Assembly: GCA_000233775.1 (NCBI GenBank)
Contig: CP003096.1
Span: forward strand, 124,001-188,000
DNA: 64,000 bases
Source: Thermovirga lienii DSM 17291
Lineage (GTDB): Bacteria > Synergistota > Synergistia > Synergistales > Thermovirgaceae
Direction: 5' to 3'
Part shown: one piece after another, positions 24,724 through 33,732 of the stretch
Position numbering within the stretch: position 1 is the stretch's first letter
Layout: each line of letters begins with the position of its first letter
Position numbers and translations under genes: made by a program
Notes under the pieces: generated by a model
The model's database searches: none
What the model saw: only the letters and a program-made list of their open reading frames with translations
What the model was told of the DNA's origin: nothing

Positions 24724-26257
24724 CTATGTCAACCCCTCTTGCTGCGGCCACCTGATACAGCCTGTTGGTGGCGTTTATGTATGCTTTTATGCTGGCTTCA
24801 ACGACGTCGGTGCTGGCTCCGCGGCCCTGGGCTTTAAGGCCCTTGTAGGACAAGACGACTCTCGCTTCCCCTACAGCGTCGGAACGCTCGCTTACTGCGT
24901 GAACTCTGTAGCTTTCCAGCTTGGGATCTATGCCTATGATCCTCTTGAGGGCCGCGTAGGAAGCGTCCACTGGGCCGTTTCCTACTGCCGCGTCGGATTT
25001 TTCTTCTTCGCCGTCCATCAAGGTTATGGTCGCTGTGCCCTTGCCCGCCGATGCGCTCACGGAGAAACTCACCAGCTTAAACTTGCGGGTGGGGCTCACA
25101 GCGAGGATTTCGTCCACTACGAGGGCTTCTATGTCGCTGTCCGTGACTATTTCCTTCTTGTCGCACAGCTCCTTGAAGAGCTTGAATGCATGGGCGATCT
25201 CCTCTTTTGAGAGGGCAAAGCCCAGGTCCTCCAGGCGTTTGGTGAAGGCGTGCTTGCCCGAGTGCTTGCCCAGGTGGAGCTTGCTCCCTGGGGCACCCAC
25301 GTCCTCGGGTTTCATTATCTCGTAGGTCGCCCTGTTGCACAGAACTCCGTGCTGGTGGATACCTGCTTCGTGGGCGAAGGCGTTATCCCCCACGATTGCC
25401 TTGTTGGGAGGAACTATGAAGCCTGTCAGCTGGGAGACCAGCTTGCTTATGTGGTAGAGTTTCTTGGTGTTTAGGCGAGACTCTACGCCGAAGTAGCCTT
25501 TTTTGGTCTTAAGGGCCATGACTATCTCTTCCATGGCTGCGTTTCCTGCTCGTTCGCCCAACCCGTTTATGGTACACTCCACCTGCCTTACTCCTCTTTT
25601 TACTGCCTCAAGGGAATTGGCGACCGCAAGGCCCAGGTCGTTGTGGCAGTGGCAGGACCATATGACGTTGGAGGGGGCGTCTACTCTCCTTATGATCTCC
25701 TCTACGAAGTCGCCGAACTCCACGGGGAGGGCGTAACCTACCGTGTCGGGGATGTTTATGGTGGTGGCGCCGCACTCGATGGCGGTCTTAAAGGCTTCGA
25801 CTACGAAATCCAGGTCCGACCTGCTGGCGTCCTCTGCGGAGAACTCCACGTCGTCCACGTAGCTTCTTGCTTGAGTGACGGCCCTTTTTATCTCCTCCAG
25901 AACTTGTTTTCTGTCCATCTTCAGCTTGTACTCCAGATGGATGTCGCTTGTGGCTATGAAGGTATGGATCCGCGGTTTTTCCGCATGCTTCACGGCGTTG
26001 TAGGCTGCTTCGATGTCCTCAGGTCTTGTCCTGGCGAGGCCTGCGATGGTGGGGCCTTTTACCTCTTTGGCTATGGTGGAAACGGCCTCGAAGTCCCCAG
26101 GGGACGCCGCTGGGAATCCGGCCTCTATTATGTCCACTCCCATGGCGGCGAGCTGATGAGCGATCTGAAGTTTCTCAGCGGTGTTCAGGTTTATCCCCGC
26201 TGCCTGTTCTCCATCTCTCAAAGTAGTATCGAAAATCCTTACGTAATCTTCACCCAT
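24716..26257 (-). CDS. leuA: 2-Isopropylmalate synthase
   Basis: LeuA (513 residues) condenses acetyl-CoA with 2-oxoisovalerate, the committed step to leucine. The N-terminal barrel begins FDTTLRDGEQAAGINLN and includes SCHCHNDLGLAVANSLEAV and the metal-binding His pair in HEAGIHQHGVL. The C-terminal half holds the allosteric leucine-binding domain (residues about 390-510, with the GPVDASYAAL stretch). Homocitrate and citramalate synthases share the fold; the leu operon context decides. It follows ilvC by about 55 bp, with a hairpin between. Confidence 0.95.
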   Translation of the reverse strand: MGEDYVRIFDTTLRDGEQAAGINLNTAEKLQIAHQLAAMGVDIIEAGFPAASPGDFEAVSTIAKEVKGPTIAGLARTRPEDIEAAYNAVKHAEKPRIHTFIATSDIHLEYKLKMDRKQVLEEIKRAVTQARSYVDDVEFSAEDASRSDLDFVVEAFKTAIECGATTINIPDTVGYALPVEFGDFVEEIIRRVDAPSNVIWSCHCHNDLGLAVANSLEAVKRGVRQVECTINGLGERAGNAAMEEIVMALKTKKGYFGVESRLNTKKLYHISKLVSQLTGFIVPPNKAIVGDNAFAHEAGIHQHGVLCNRATYEIMKPEDVGAPGSKLHLGKHSGKHAFTKRLEDLGFALSKEEIAHAFKLFKELCDKKEIVTDSDIEALVVDEILAVSPTRKFKLVSFSVSASAGKGTATITLMDGEEEKSDAAVGNGPVDASYAALKRIIGIDPKLESYRVHAVSERSDAVGEARVVLSYKGLKAQGRGASTDVVEASIKAYINATNRLYQVAAARGVDIDE

Positions 26258-26275
26258 CTTTGACTCTCCTTTCGA

Positions 26276-26303
26276 GGGGGACGCACCTTGCGGTGCGCCC
26301 CCG
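26276..26303 (-). other. Intergenic hairpin between ilvC and leuA
   Basis: GGGGGCGCACC and GGTGCGTCCCC pair around a GCAA tetraloop. There is no T-run, so this may be an RNA-stability or processing element that lets ilvN-ilvC mRNA persist separately, rather than a full terminator. Confidence 0.5.
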
Positions 26304-26311
26304 ACGTTTTT

Positions 26312-27322
<1,011 letters not shown>

Positions 27323-27356
27323 AATTTACCCACTCTCCTTTTGATTGAATTTTTAT

Positions 27357-27851
27357 TTAGGAATGCCCATTGGCAAAGCCTGCACGTTCCAGGGCTACAG
27401 CGCCGCTGGATGAAATTTCAACGAGTCCAAAAGGCTTTACGGCTTCCAGGAATGCCGTTACCTTTCCCCTGTCCCCGGTGGTTTCGAATATTATGGAGTC
27501 TTCACCTATATCGACGACCCGGCTTCGGAACACCTCTGCTGTTTGGAGGAGTAGAGGGCGCTGCTCCATTGGGGCTTTCACCTTGGCGAGTACCATCCAC
27601 CTTTCCACGAAGGGGCCTTTGCTCAGGTCCTTTACCTCTATCACCTCGATGAGCTTTTCCAGCTGCTTTTCGATCTGCTGAACCGTTTCGTCGTCGCCGC
27701 TCACCACGAGGGTAAAGCGAGAAATGCCCTCCTTTTCGGTGCGGCCGACGCTAAGGCTGTCCACGTTGTAGCCTCTGCGGGAGATGAGCCCCGCCAGCCG
27801 GGTCAGCACCCCTGGGTGGTCTTCGGCCAGGACGCTTATGGTATGTTTCAT
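27357..27851 (-). CDS. ilvN: Acetolactate synthase small subunit
   Basis: IlvN (164 residues) is the regulatory subunit of acetolactate synthase. The N-terminal ACT domain opens KHTISVLAEDHPGVLTRLAGL and contains RRGYNVDSLSVG, the valine-binding region; a second ACT-like half follows with LLLQTAEVFRSRVVDI. The start at 27851 has GGGGAG eight bases upstream; an in-frame start three codons earlier is less well placed. It is the first structural gene after the ilv leader and attenuator, although its catalytic partner ilvB is at the far end of the operon. Confidence 0.95.
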   Translation of the reverse strand: MKHTISVLAEDHPGVLTRLAGLISRRGYNVDSLSVGRTEKEGISRFTLVVSGDDETVQQIEKQLEKLIEVIEVKDLSKGPFVERWMVLAKVKAPMEQRPLLLQTAEVFRSRVVDIGEDSIIFETTGDRGKVTAFLEAVKPFGLVEISSSGAVALERAGFANGHS

Positions 27852-27904
27852 TTGAATCACTCCCCGATTGATTTCGTTTTTTCCGAAGTACAGGTTTTTG
27901 AGTA

Positions 27905-27941
27905 TAAAAAAAGGCCGGAACCCTTTTATGGGTCCCGGCCC
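27905..27941 (-). terminator. Attenuator terminator of the ilv-leu operon
   Basis: On the minus strand GGCCGGGACCC pairs with GGGTTCCGGCC, followed by eight T. A GGGTCCC inside the end of the leader peptide gene (about 27983-27989) can pair instead with the GGGACCC of the terminator stem, giving an antiterminator. It lies between the leader peptide and ilvN. Confidence 0.9.
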
Positions 27942-27959
27942 GGTTCTGCCGTAGACGTA

Positions 27960-28055
27960 CTAGTCCGCCGGCACTCCGGGAAGGGACCCGCAGCTAATAA
28001 GGACGAGTACGACTACTATAAGGACGAGTTCTACTGCTATCCTATATTCGCTCAC
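27960..28055 (-). CDS. ilvL: Branched-chain amino-acid leader peptide
   Basis: This 31-residue peptide starts at GTG, with GGAAGGAGG upstream, and contains the run LVLIVVVLVLI at residues 10-20, eleven consecutive Leu/Val/Ile codons. Such a peptide makes the ribosome stall when charged branched-chain tRNAs are scarce. The stall region lies before the GGGTCCC segment that can disrupt the downstream terminator. The peptide then runs through SCGSLPGVPAD to the TAG. It is too short for usual gene calling. The mechanism is known from enteric ilv and leu operons; here it is inferred from sequence. Confidence 0.88.
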   Translation of the reverse strand: MSEYRIAVELVLIVVVLVLISCGSLPGVPAD

Positions 28056-28097
28056 GGTTATGCCTCCTTCCGGCTCCGGCGTTAAATTTTAAATGGG

Positions 28098-28126
28098 ATT
28101 GTACACGTCATTATTTTTCCTGTCAA
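28098..28126 (-). promoter_or_regulatory. Promoter of the ilv-leu operon
   Basis: TTGACA and TACAAT separated by exactly 17 bp on the minus strand, about 43 bp before the leader peptide start. This is a near-consensus sigma-70 promoter. Confidence 0.85.
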
Positions 28127-28150
28127 CCCCCCCTATTTACTTATCTGTGG

Positions 28151-28175
28151 TCAGGTCTTTACTTTTGGTGTTTTT
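28151..28175 (-). repeat. Dispersed AACACCAAAARTAAAGACC repeat, copy 1
   Basis: On the minus strand the core reads AACACCAAAAGTAAAGACC and is followed by TGA. It lies just upstream of the ilv-leu promoter. Related copies are at 31270, 57997, 59984 and 63104. Confidence 0.7.
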
Positions 28176-28248
28176 AAATAGTCCTATACATACACCCTAA
28201 AAAATCTATAATATTTTATTAGTTTATCGAGCAAAGGGGGTAGAACGA

Positions 28249-29931
28249 ATGTACCGCTCCAAAAAGCACAAGTTGTTTTCCACGAGTGAAGGAGCTTCCA
28301 GGAGGGCCATATACAAGGGGTGCGGCTACGACGACGAAGATCTGTCGAGACCTCTTATCGGTATCGTTAATACAGCTAACGATGCCGGCTTGGGCCATGT
28401 TCACCTGGATAAACTGGTAGAACGAGTAAAGGCGGGCATATGGCAGGCAGGAGGAACACCTTTCGAGTTCAGGACCATTGCTACCTGCGGTGCGGTTCCC
28501 ATAGGGACCCCCCACTTGCGGTATGAGTTGGTCATAAGGGATGTCATAGCCTCTTCCGTCGAGATAATGGCCAACGTACAGCTCTTTGATGGCTTGGTAT
28601 TATTGGCGTCCTGTGACAGCATAATACCTGGGGTGTTCATAGGCGCCCTTAGGACGGGGCTTCCTGCCATCTTCCTCTCCGGAGGCCCTCAGGACACTTG
28701 TGAGTTCGAGGGAAGGCAAGTGGTCCTATCCGAGCTGGATCAGCTGGTTTTCGGCGCCCAATATGACCATTCAAGCTCACAAGAGGTGAAGGAGAAAATT
28801 CGTTATCTGGAGGATCACGTGTGTCCAGGACCTGGAGCGTGTGCCTTGATGGGGACGGCCAACACCATGCAGATTCTCATGGAGGCCTTGGGGCTTTCCT
28901 TGCCAGGCTCAGCGACAGTGCCTGCAACCTCGGCGGAAAAGCTTCGTTTTGCCACGCAGACCGGAAGAAAGATCGTGGAGCTCACCAAAAAGGGGATAAC
29001 TCCGAAGGATATATTGAGCCGCTCCAGTTTTTTAAATGCCGTCAAGGTTCTTTTGGCCACGGCGGGGTCCACAAACGGGGTGCTTCATCTTTTGAGTTTC
29101 GCTAGAGAGCTGGAGATCGAACTTACCCTGGATGATTTTGACCGTTTTTCAAGGCAGGTTCCAGTCATTTCCGAGGTTATACCTACTGGTAAGGCCACAG
29201 TTAAGGATCTCAATAGGGCGGGAGGCGTTCCTGCGATCTTGGGTGAGCTTCTTCCACTTCTGGATGGTTCGGCGGCAACCCTTTCAGGTATGACCGTTGG
29301 CCAGATAGCAGAAAGAGCCTCGTCCAAGGACAAAAAGGTGCTGCGGGGGCTGGATGATCCCGTCTTTCCCAATGGAGGCATTGCCGTCTTGAGAGGAAAC
29401 CTTGCGCCGGACGGGGCCATATGCAGGACCACTACGATCCCTTCAGGTCGGTTGAAGTTTATCGGCAGAGCCAGGGTTTTTCACTCCGATGAAGAGGCCC
29501 ACGAGGCCGTCGTGACGGGCAAGATAAAGAAAAACGACGTAGTGGTAATAAGGTACGAAGGCCCCAGGGGGGCACCGGGGATGAGGGAGATGATGATGAC
29601 TACCGATGCCCTTGTGGGACTAGGGTTGGGATCTGACGTTTTTGTAGTCACGGACGGCAGGTTCTCCGGTTTTACAGAAGGCGCTGCCATAGGCCATGTA
29701 GCTCCCGAGGCAGCGGTAGGCGGACCTATAGGCGTAGTGCAGGAAGGGGACATTATAGACATAGATGTCACGGAAAGAAGGGTGGACCTAAGAATTACCG
29801 ATGAAGAACTCCAGGAACGCCTTAGGAAATGGAAGCCTTTGCCACCTAAGGTAGACAGGGGGATTTTGGGCCTTTGCGCTAAAACGGCCCTTCAGGCCGA
29901 CAAAGGAGCCATGCTGGACGACAGAATATAG
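28249..29931 (+). CDS. IlvD/Edd-family dehydratase, atypical
   Basis: This 560-residue protein has the full length and fold signature of dihydroxy-acid dehydratase: GHVHLDKL, FLSGGP, GTANTMQILMEALGLSLPG, AGSTNGVLHLL, VVIRYEGPRGAPGMREMM and the catalytic GRFSGFTEGAAIGHVAPEA. Two hallmark sites differ. The CDK motif, whose Lys is carbamylated to bind magnesium, is CDS (residues 122-124). The metal-binding Asp of the DDGI region is replaced by Cys80 (ATCGAV). Cys122 and the Cys in CPGPGACA remain for an Fe-S cluster. It may be a true but unusual IlvD, since it faces the ilv operon, or a paralogue acting on another sugar or hydroxy acid. Confidence 0.8.
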   Translation: MYRSKKHKLFSTSEGASRRAIYKGCGYDDEDLSRPLIGIVNTANDAGLGHVHLDKLVERVKAGIWQAGGTPFEFRTIATCGAVPIGTPHLRYELVIRDVIASSVEIMANVQLFDGLVLLASCDSIIPGVFIGALRTGLPAIFLSGGPQDTCEFEGRQVVLSELDQLVFGAQYDHSSSQEVKEKIRYLEDHVCPGPGACALMGTANTMQILMEALGLSLPGSATVPATSAEKLRFATQTGRKIVELTKKGITPKDILSRSSFLNAVKVLLATAGSTNGVLHLLSFARELEIELTLDDFDRFSRQVPVISEVIPTGKATVKDLNRAGGVPAILGELLPLLDGSAATLSGMTVGQIAERASSKDKKVLRGLDDPVFPNGGIAVLRGNLAPDGAICRTTTIPSGRLKFIGRARVFHSDEEAHEAVVTGKIKKNDVVVIRYEGPRGAPGMREMMMTTDALVGLGLGSDVFVVTDGRFSGFTEGAAIGHVAPEAAVGGPIGVVQEGDIIDIDVTERRVDLRITDEELQERLRKWKPLPPKVDRGILGLCAKTALQADKGAMLDDRI

Positions 29932-29932
29932 G

Positions 29933-29960
29933 CGTGAAGGGACAGTACTGTCCCTTCACG
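29933..29960. terminator. 28-bp perfect palindrome, bidirectional terminator
   Basis: CGTGAAGGGACAGT followed at once by its exact reverse complement. It lies between the converging dehydratase and kynureninase genes and contains the kynureninase stop codon. No T-run is present, so termination in either direction is inferred. Confidence 0.6.
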
Positions 29961-31245
29961 AAACCATACTTCGTTCTTTATGGAAGTGCTCGAATTCCCT
30001 GAGGTCTATGATTTCCTTTAGCGCCTTGGCAACTTCCCACACCTCTGTGAAGGTGTTATATAGCGCAACGGGAGCTATACGGATGATCCTTGGAGGCCTG
30101 AAATCGGGAATGATATTTCTGGCTTTGAGAGCGCAGCATATTCTCCAGGCTTCTTTTGGGTGCTCTATGGCCAAGTGCCCTCCGCGCCTATTGTGGTCCC
30201 TGGGTGTGGCGATAGAGTAGCAGTAGGGTTCATCTGAGAGGAAGGTATCAACCAGCTCGATTAGGAAGTCCGTCAATTTTAGGGATTTTCCCCTGATTTG
30301 CTCGATGGTGGCTTCCTGCTGGATGTCAAGGGCTGCTTCAAGGGTTGCAGCGGAAAGAACGCATGGAGTGCCCATCTGCCAGCCTCCAGCGGATTTGGCG
30401 TGCTCAAAGGTTATGTTCATGTCGAACTGCTTCTCCTTTACGTATCCAAACCAGCCTGCCAAGCCGGGTTCCCTTTCGAAATGCTTCCTGTGGAGGAAGA
30501 GGAACGCGGGACTTCCTGGCCCTCCGTTCAGATGTTTGTAACTGCACCAGAAGGCGAAATCCACTCCCCAGTCGTGTAGGCGATGAGGGACTGACCCAGC
30601 GGAGTGAGCGCAGTCGAAGCCTATGAAAATGCCCCTTTCGTGGGCCGCCTTCGTTAGCCTTTCCATGTCCAGCAGCTGGCCGCTTCGGTATAGTACCGAT
30701 GGAAATAAGGCCACCGAGACGGTCTCATCCATGAGGGCTATGAGGTCATCCTCATCAAGGGTGTTGCCGTCCCTGGATTTGGCCAAGATCAGATCCTCTG
30801 ATGGGTCTTGTCCTTTCAGGCGGATTTGACTTGCAAGGGCGTAAAGGTCAGATGGAAAGTTCAGTTCGTCGGCCAGGATCTTTCTTCGTTTGCCCTCAGG
30901 TTGGTAGAAGGTGCTCACCAGGCTGTGTAGGTTGGAGGTCGTGGATCCCGTCATTACTACCTCTTCTGGCTGCGCGCCCACGAGAGGTGCCATCTTGCGC
31001 CCCAGCTCTTCTGGCATGGTGAACCAAGGAGGCGAGCCCTTCAGCCAGCCGTCTATGTTGAAAGTCTTCCACTCTTCCAGCACCCGAAGCACCCCTTGTA
31101 TGGATTCCTTTGCGGGAAGCCCAAGGGAGTTGCCGTCCATATAAATTCGCCCTTTGGGAACCTCAAAATGCTTTTTGAAATCCCTCAGTGGGTCAAGCCT
31201 GTCCAACTCCTCAGCCTTTGCCCTCATTTCCTCGAATTTACCCAT
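29956..31245 (-). CDS. kynU: Kynureninase
   Basis: Kynureninase (429 residues) is a PLP enzyme that cleaves kynurenine to anthranilate and alanine. Family features are YMDGNSLGLPAKESI at the N-terminus, GSTTSNLHSLV in the phosphate-binding part, FDCAHSAGSVPHRLHDWGVDFAFWC and the PLP lysine in SYKHLNGGPGS. The ATG at 31245 has GGGAG upstream. No other kynurenine-pathway gene is adjacent, so it may serve tryptophan catabolism or scavenge kynurenine. A dispersed repeat copy lies 25-48 bp upstream. Confidence 0.93.
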   Translation of the reverse strand: MGKFEEMRAKAEELDRLDPLRDFKKHFEVPKGRIYMDGNSLGLPAKESIQGVLRVLEEWKTFNIDGWLKGSPPWFTMPEELGRKMAPLVGAQPEEVVMTGSTTSNLHSLVSTFYQPEGKRRKILADELNFPSDLYALASQIRLKGQDPSEDLILAKSRDGNTLDEDDLIALMDETVSVALFPSVLYRSGQLLDMERLTKAAHERGIFIGFDCAHSAGSVPHRLHDWGVDFAFWCSYKHLNGGPGSPAFLFLHRKHFEREPGLAGWFGYVKEKQFDMNITFEHAKSAGGWQMGTPCVLSAATLEAALDIQQEATIEQIRGKSLKLTDFLIELVDTFLSDEPYCYSIATPRDHNRRGGHLAIEHPKEAWRICCALKARNIIPDFRPPRIIRIAPVALYNTFTEVWEVAKALKEIIDLREFEHFHKERSMVS

Positions 31246-31269
31246 TTTTTCACTCCCTTTCATAGGGCT

Positions 31270-31293
31270 TAGGTCTTTATTTTTGATGTTTTT
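31270..31293 (-). repeat. Dispersed AACACCAAAARTAAAGACC repeat, copy 2
   Basis: Minus-strand core AACATCAAAAATAAAGACC, one base off the others, about 25 bp upstream of the kynureninase start. Confidence 0.65.
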
Positions 31294-31389
31294 GAATTTT
31301 TTCTCGAACCTTAGTCCCTATGCCATGCCCCACATATGCTGGGAGGCATCAATGAATTTATTCCAGTCAGCTCAGTTTTTATTAGTATA

Positions 31390-32040
31390 CTATATTAGTA
31401 TATCTCCTATCATGTAGGTTTTTGCTTTGCCAGCTATCTTTATCCTTCCCTCTGCTCTTTCGCAGAGAAGAACTCCCTGCCTTTCAGAAAGCTGTATAGC
31501 CATTAAACTTCCAGGAGGAACGGCGATATCCCAAAAGGCGGACAAGGGTAAGCTGTTTAAGTAGCATAAAATGCATTTGATAGGACCTGCGTGAGAGACA
31601 AGAACAACGGTGCCATCTTTATGTTTGGCCGTTATTTTAAAGAGGGCCTTCAAAACTCTTTCTTGGAGTTGGAGCAGTGTTTCTCCTCCAGGAGGGGCAA
31701 CTTCCAGAGGGTTTGCGAACCAATGGTTCCATAGTTTGCCCCATCCCTGGATTATCTCATTATAGGTTAAGCCTTCCCAATCTCCAAAATGCAGCTCCCG
31801 CAGAAGAGGTTCCTTCACGACGCTTAAATTGACTCCTTCCGCTATGCAGGAGGCGGTGTCAAAAGCCCTTCTTAGATCGCTGGAGTATATGGCCGTTATG
31901 TTTTCTTTGCGAAGCCTAATTGCAAGATGTCGTGCTTGGTGCCTTCCCTCTTCCGTCAAAGGTACGTTCGTATGGCCGGTATAGCGTAGTTCTTTGTTTC
32001 CTTTGGACTCTCCGTGCCTAATCAATATTAGCTTGATCAT
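31390..32040 (-). CDS. cobC: Alpha-ribazole phosphatase
   Basis: This 216-residue histidine phosphatase has the LILIRHGESKGN active-site motif near the N-terminus, the second catalytic His in VLVSHAGPIKC and the ELHFGDWEGLTYNE stretch typical of the CobC group. CobC removes the phosphate from alpha-ribazole 5'-phosphate or from cobalamin 5'-phosphate at the end of B12 assembly. Phosphoglycerate mutases share the fold, but the location 12 bp after cobS in a cobU-cobS-cobC set decides. The gene ends the minus-strand unit. Confidence 0.88.
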   Translation of the reverse strand: MIKLILIRHGESKGNKELRYTGHTNVPLTEEGRHQARHLAIRLRKENITAIYSSDLRRAFDTASCIAEGVNLSVVKEPLLRELHFGDWEGLTYNEIIQGWGKLWNHWFANPLEVAPPGGETLLQLQERVLKALFKITAKHKDGTVVLVSHAGPIKCILCYLNSLPLSAFWDIAVPPGSLMAIQLSERQGVLLCERAEGRIKIAGKAKTYMIGDILI

Positions 32041-32051
32041 GATCTTTCCCT

Positions 32052-32792
32052 CTATTGGAGTCTTGTTGCCATTATCATCAGTGCTAAGATCTCCGCAATC
32101 TCGTTTATTGCTCCGTAGGTGTCTCCAGTTAGTCCTCCTAATGTTCGGCTAATTCTTTTTGCTACTAAAAAGGTTCCTCCGCCAGCAACAGCCAAGGAGC
32201 ATAAACCTCTCTCTCCTAAGAGGATTATGGCCAGTGCGGAGATCAGGGCCGTCGCAACGAAGAACTCCTTTTTGGTGGAAAAACTCCAAAAGCTTTTCCC
32301 CAGTCCTTTCTTGCGAGCGTAGGGGAAAAAGGTTATTGCAGGTACCATTGCCCACCTACCAATGGCCGGAAAAAGAGCCAAGACCACCAAGCGCATTCCC
32401 TCAGGAAAAGAAGCAAGCAAGGCAAACTTCAATATAAGTACTAGTGATGCTATGCTTGCTCCCAGGGCTCCCACTCGGCTGTCCTTCATTATCTCCAGTG
32501 CCCTTTCTCTTTCTTTACCGCTGAGGAGGCCGTCAGCTGTATCCATTAACCCGTCCAAGTGGAGACCGCCAGTTATGAGGAAAAAGGCCACGAGATCCAC
32601 CCCAGAAGCCACCATGGTGCCCAAAAACTTAGTGGCCAAGGCGTCGATTGCTGCTACTAGGTAGCCTGCGATGAGTCCAACCAGGGGGAAACAGGCCAAG
32701 CTGCTTGCCATTTCCTTTTCGGTATAGGTTGCGTTACTGTAGGGAGAGGGAATCCTCGTGAGGAAACCGAGGGCAATAAAGAGGCTTTTCAT
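32052..32792 (-). CDS. cobS: Adenosylcobinamide-GDP ribazoletransferase
   Basis: CobS (246 residues) is the membrane enzyme that joins adenosylcobinamide-GDP to alpha-ribazole phosphate. It has at least five hydrophobic segments and the family signatures GFLTRIP at the N-terminus and GGLHLDGLMDTADGL with catalytic acidic residues. It overlaps cobU by 4 bp (ATGA), so synthesis is coupled. It acts with CobT, whose gene lies divergently at 33733, and CobC. Confidence 0.95.
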   Translation of the reverse strand: MKSLFIALGFLTRIPSPYSNATYTEKEMASSLACFPLVGLIAGYLVAAIDALATKFLGTMVASGVDLVAFFLITGGLHLDGLMDTADGLLSGKERERALEIMKDSRVGALGASIASLVLILKFALLASFPEGMRLVVLALFPAIGRWAMVPAITFFPYARKKGLGKSFWSFSTKKEFFVATALISALAIILLGERGLCSLAVAGGGTFLVAKRISRTLGGLTGDTYGAINEIAEILALMIMATRLQ

Positions 32793-33373
32793 TGAAGATC
32801 ATAAACTCCTTTCTCCAATACCCTATTCAGGTGCTTAACGTCTACGGGAATGCCGCATACTAGAAGATAAACAGAGTCGGAGTATAAGGCCATTATCTGA
32901 TTGGCCTTTCCTAAAAGGTCTCGATAGGTTCTTCCGAGGGGGTATTCAGGCACTACGCCCATTCCTACCTCATTGGTTACTACGATCACCTCTCCTTTGA
33001 CTGATCTGCATGTGATGGCCAGGTTTTCGATTTCTTCGATAACACGAGAAAAGGATTTTGGATCGTTAGGGTCTTTTTCCCTCAGGAGGAGGTTGGAGAC
33101 CAGCAGGGCCAAACAATCCAGGAGGATTACCCCATCGGACTTTCCCTCTTTGGCTATTATATCCGTGGGATTAAAGGGCTCTTCCACGGTCTTCCAATTT
33201 TTAGGCCGTCTTTTTCTATGTTCTTGGATTCGAAAAGCCATCTCCTCGTCCAGAGGTTGGCAAGTGGCTATGTATGTGACCGGTTTTTGTGCTTCCTTTG
33301 CCAGCCTTTCCGCAAAAGAGCTTTTACCACTTCTTGCACCGCCGGTCACGAGAATGAGTTTCTTCTCTCTCAT
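32789..33373 (-). CDS. cobU: Adenosylcobinamide kinase/guanylyltransferase
   Basis: CobU (194 residues) phosphorylates adenosylcobinamide and then adds GMP. The P-loop GGARSGKSSFAERLA is at residues 11-25, and VVTNEVGMGVVPEYPLGRTYRDLLG is the CobU signature. It has no His/Cys changes at the P-loop. First gene of the minus-strand cobU-cobS-cobC unit, it is divergent from the riboswitch-controlled cobT, with 360 bp between the starts. No riboswitch is seen on its own strand. Confidence 0.96.
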   Translation of the reverse strand: MREKKLILVTGGARSGKSSFAERLAKEAQKPVTYIATCQPLDEEMAFRIQEHRKRRPKNWKTVEEPFNPTDIIAKEGKSDGVILLDCLALLVSNLLLREKDPNDPKSFSRVIEEIENLAITCRSVKGEVIVVTNEVGMGVVPEYPLGRTYRDLLGKANQIMALYSDSVYLLVCGIPVDVKHLNRVLEKGVYDLQ

Positions 33374-33428
33374 AATTTTTCCTTCTTTCCGGTGGATAGT
33401 ATTAACATATAGAAGATTATATTATAAG

Positions 33429-33457
33429 TTGATAAGCAAGAAGTTTTTCCATAAAAT
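33429..33457 (+). promoter_or_regulatory. Promoter of riboswitch-cobT transcript
   Basis: TTGATA and TAAAAT with a 17-bp spacer, about 20 bp before the cobalamin aptamer. Confidence 0.65.
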
Positions 33458-33479
33458 TACTAAAAACAGCGAAGATAAA

Positions 33480-33650
33480 CCAGTAAGGTGCCCGTAAGGG
33501 AGAATAGGGAAGTCCGGTGAGAATCCGGCGCGGTCCCGCCACTGTGACGGGGACTTTGGTTGAGAGATGCCACTGTTGCCTTAGTGCGATGGGAAGGTTC
33601 AGCCAAGGGATGATCCAAAGCCAGGAGACCTGCCTTTCTGGAGTTAGTAG
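33480..33650 (+). ncRNA. Cobalamin riboswitch
   Basis: The conserved parts of the B12 aptamer occur in order: AAGGTGCCCGTAAGGG, AATAGGGAA, the CCGGTGAGAATCCGG hairpin, GCGCGGTCCCGCCACTG (the L5 core box), and near the end AGCCAGGAGACCTGCC. It is read on the plus strand towards cobT. Adenosylcobalamin is the usual ligand of this form. A terminator hairpin follows at 33671, so control is by premature termination. Confidence 0.96.
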
Positions 33651-33670
33651 GTTGGGATGATGGTAAAGTC

Positions 33671-33703
33671 TCAAACCGCAGTTGCGGTTTGGGGCTTTTT
33701 TTA
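33671..33703 (+). terminator. Riboswitch terminator before cobT
   Basis: CAAACCGCA and TTGCGGTTTG pair, followed by GGGGC and seven T. It ends 30 bp before the cobT start codon and is the expression platform of the cobalamin riboswitch. Confidence 0.88.
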
Positions 33704-33732
33704 TTGATACCCATAACGAAGGAGGATGGACG

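Noticed and set aside
25643-26263. Plus-strand open frame of 206 codons
   Set aside because: Antisense to leuA, which is clearly coding over its whole length.
27861-28248. Possible T-box before the branched-chain operon
   Set aside because: No TGGNACCGCG box; a leader peptide with branched-chain codons and an attenuator explains the region.
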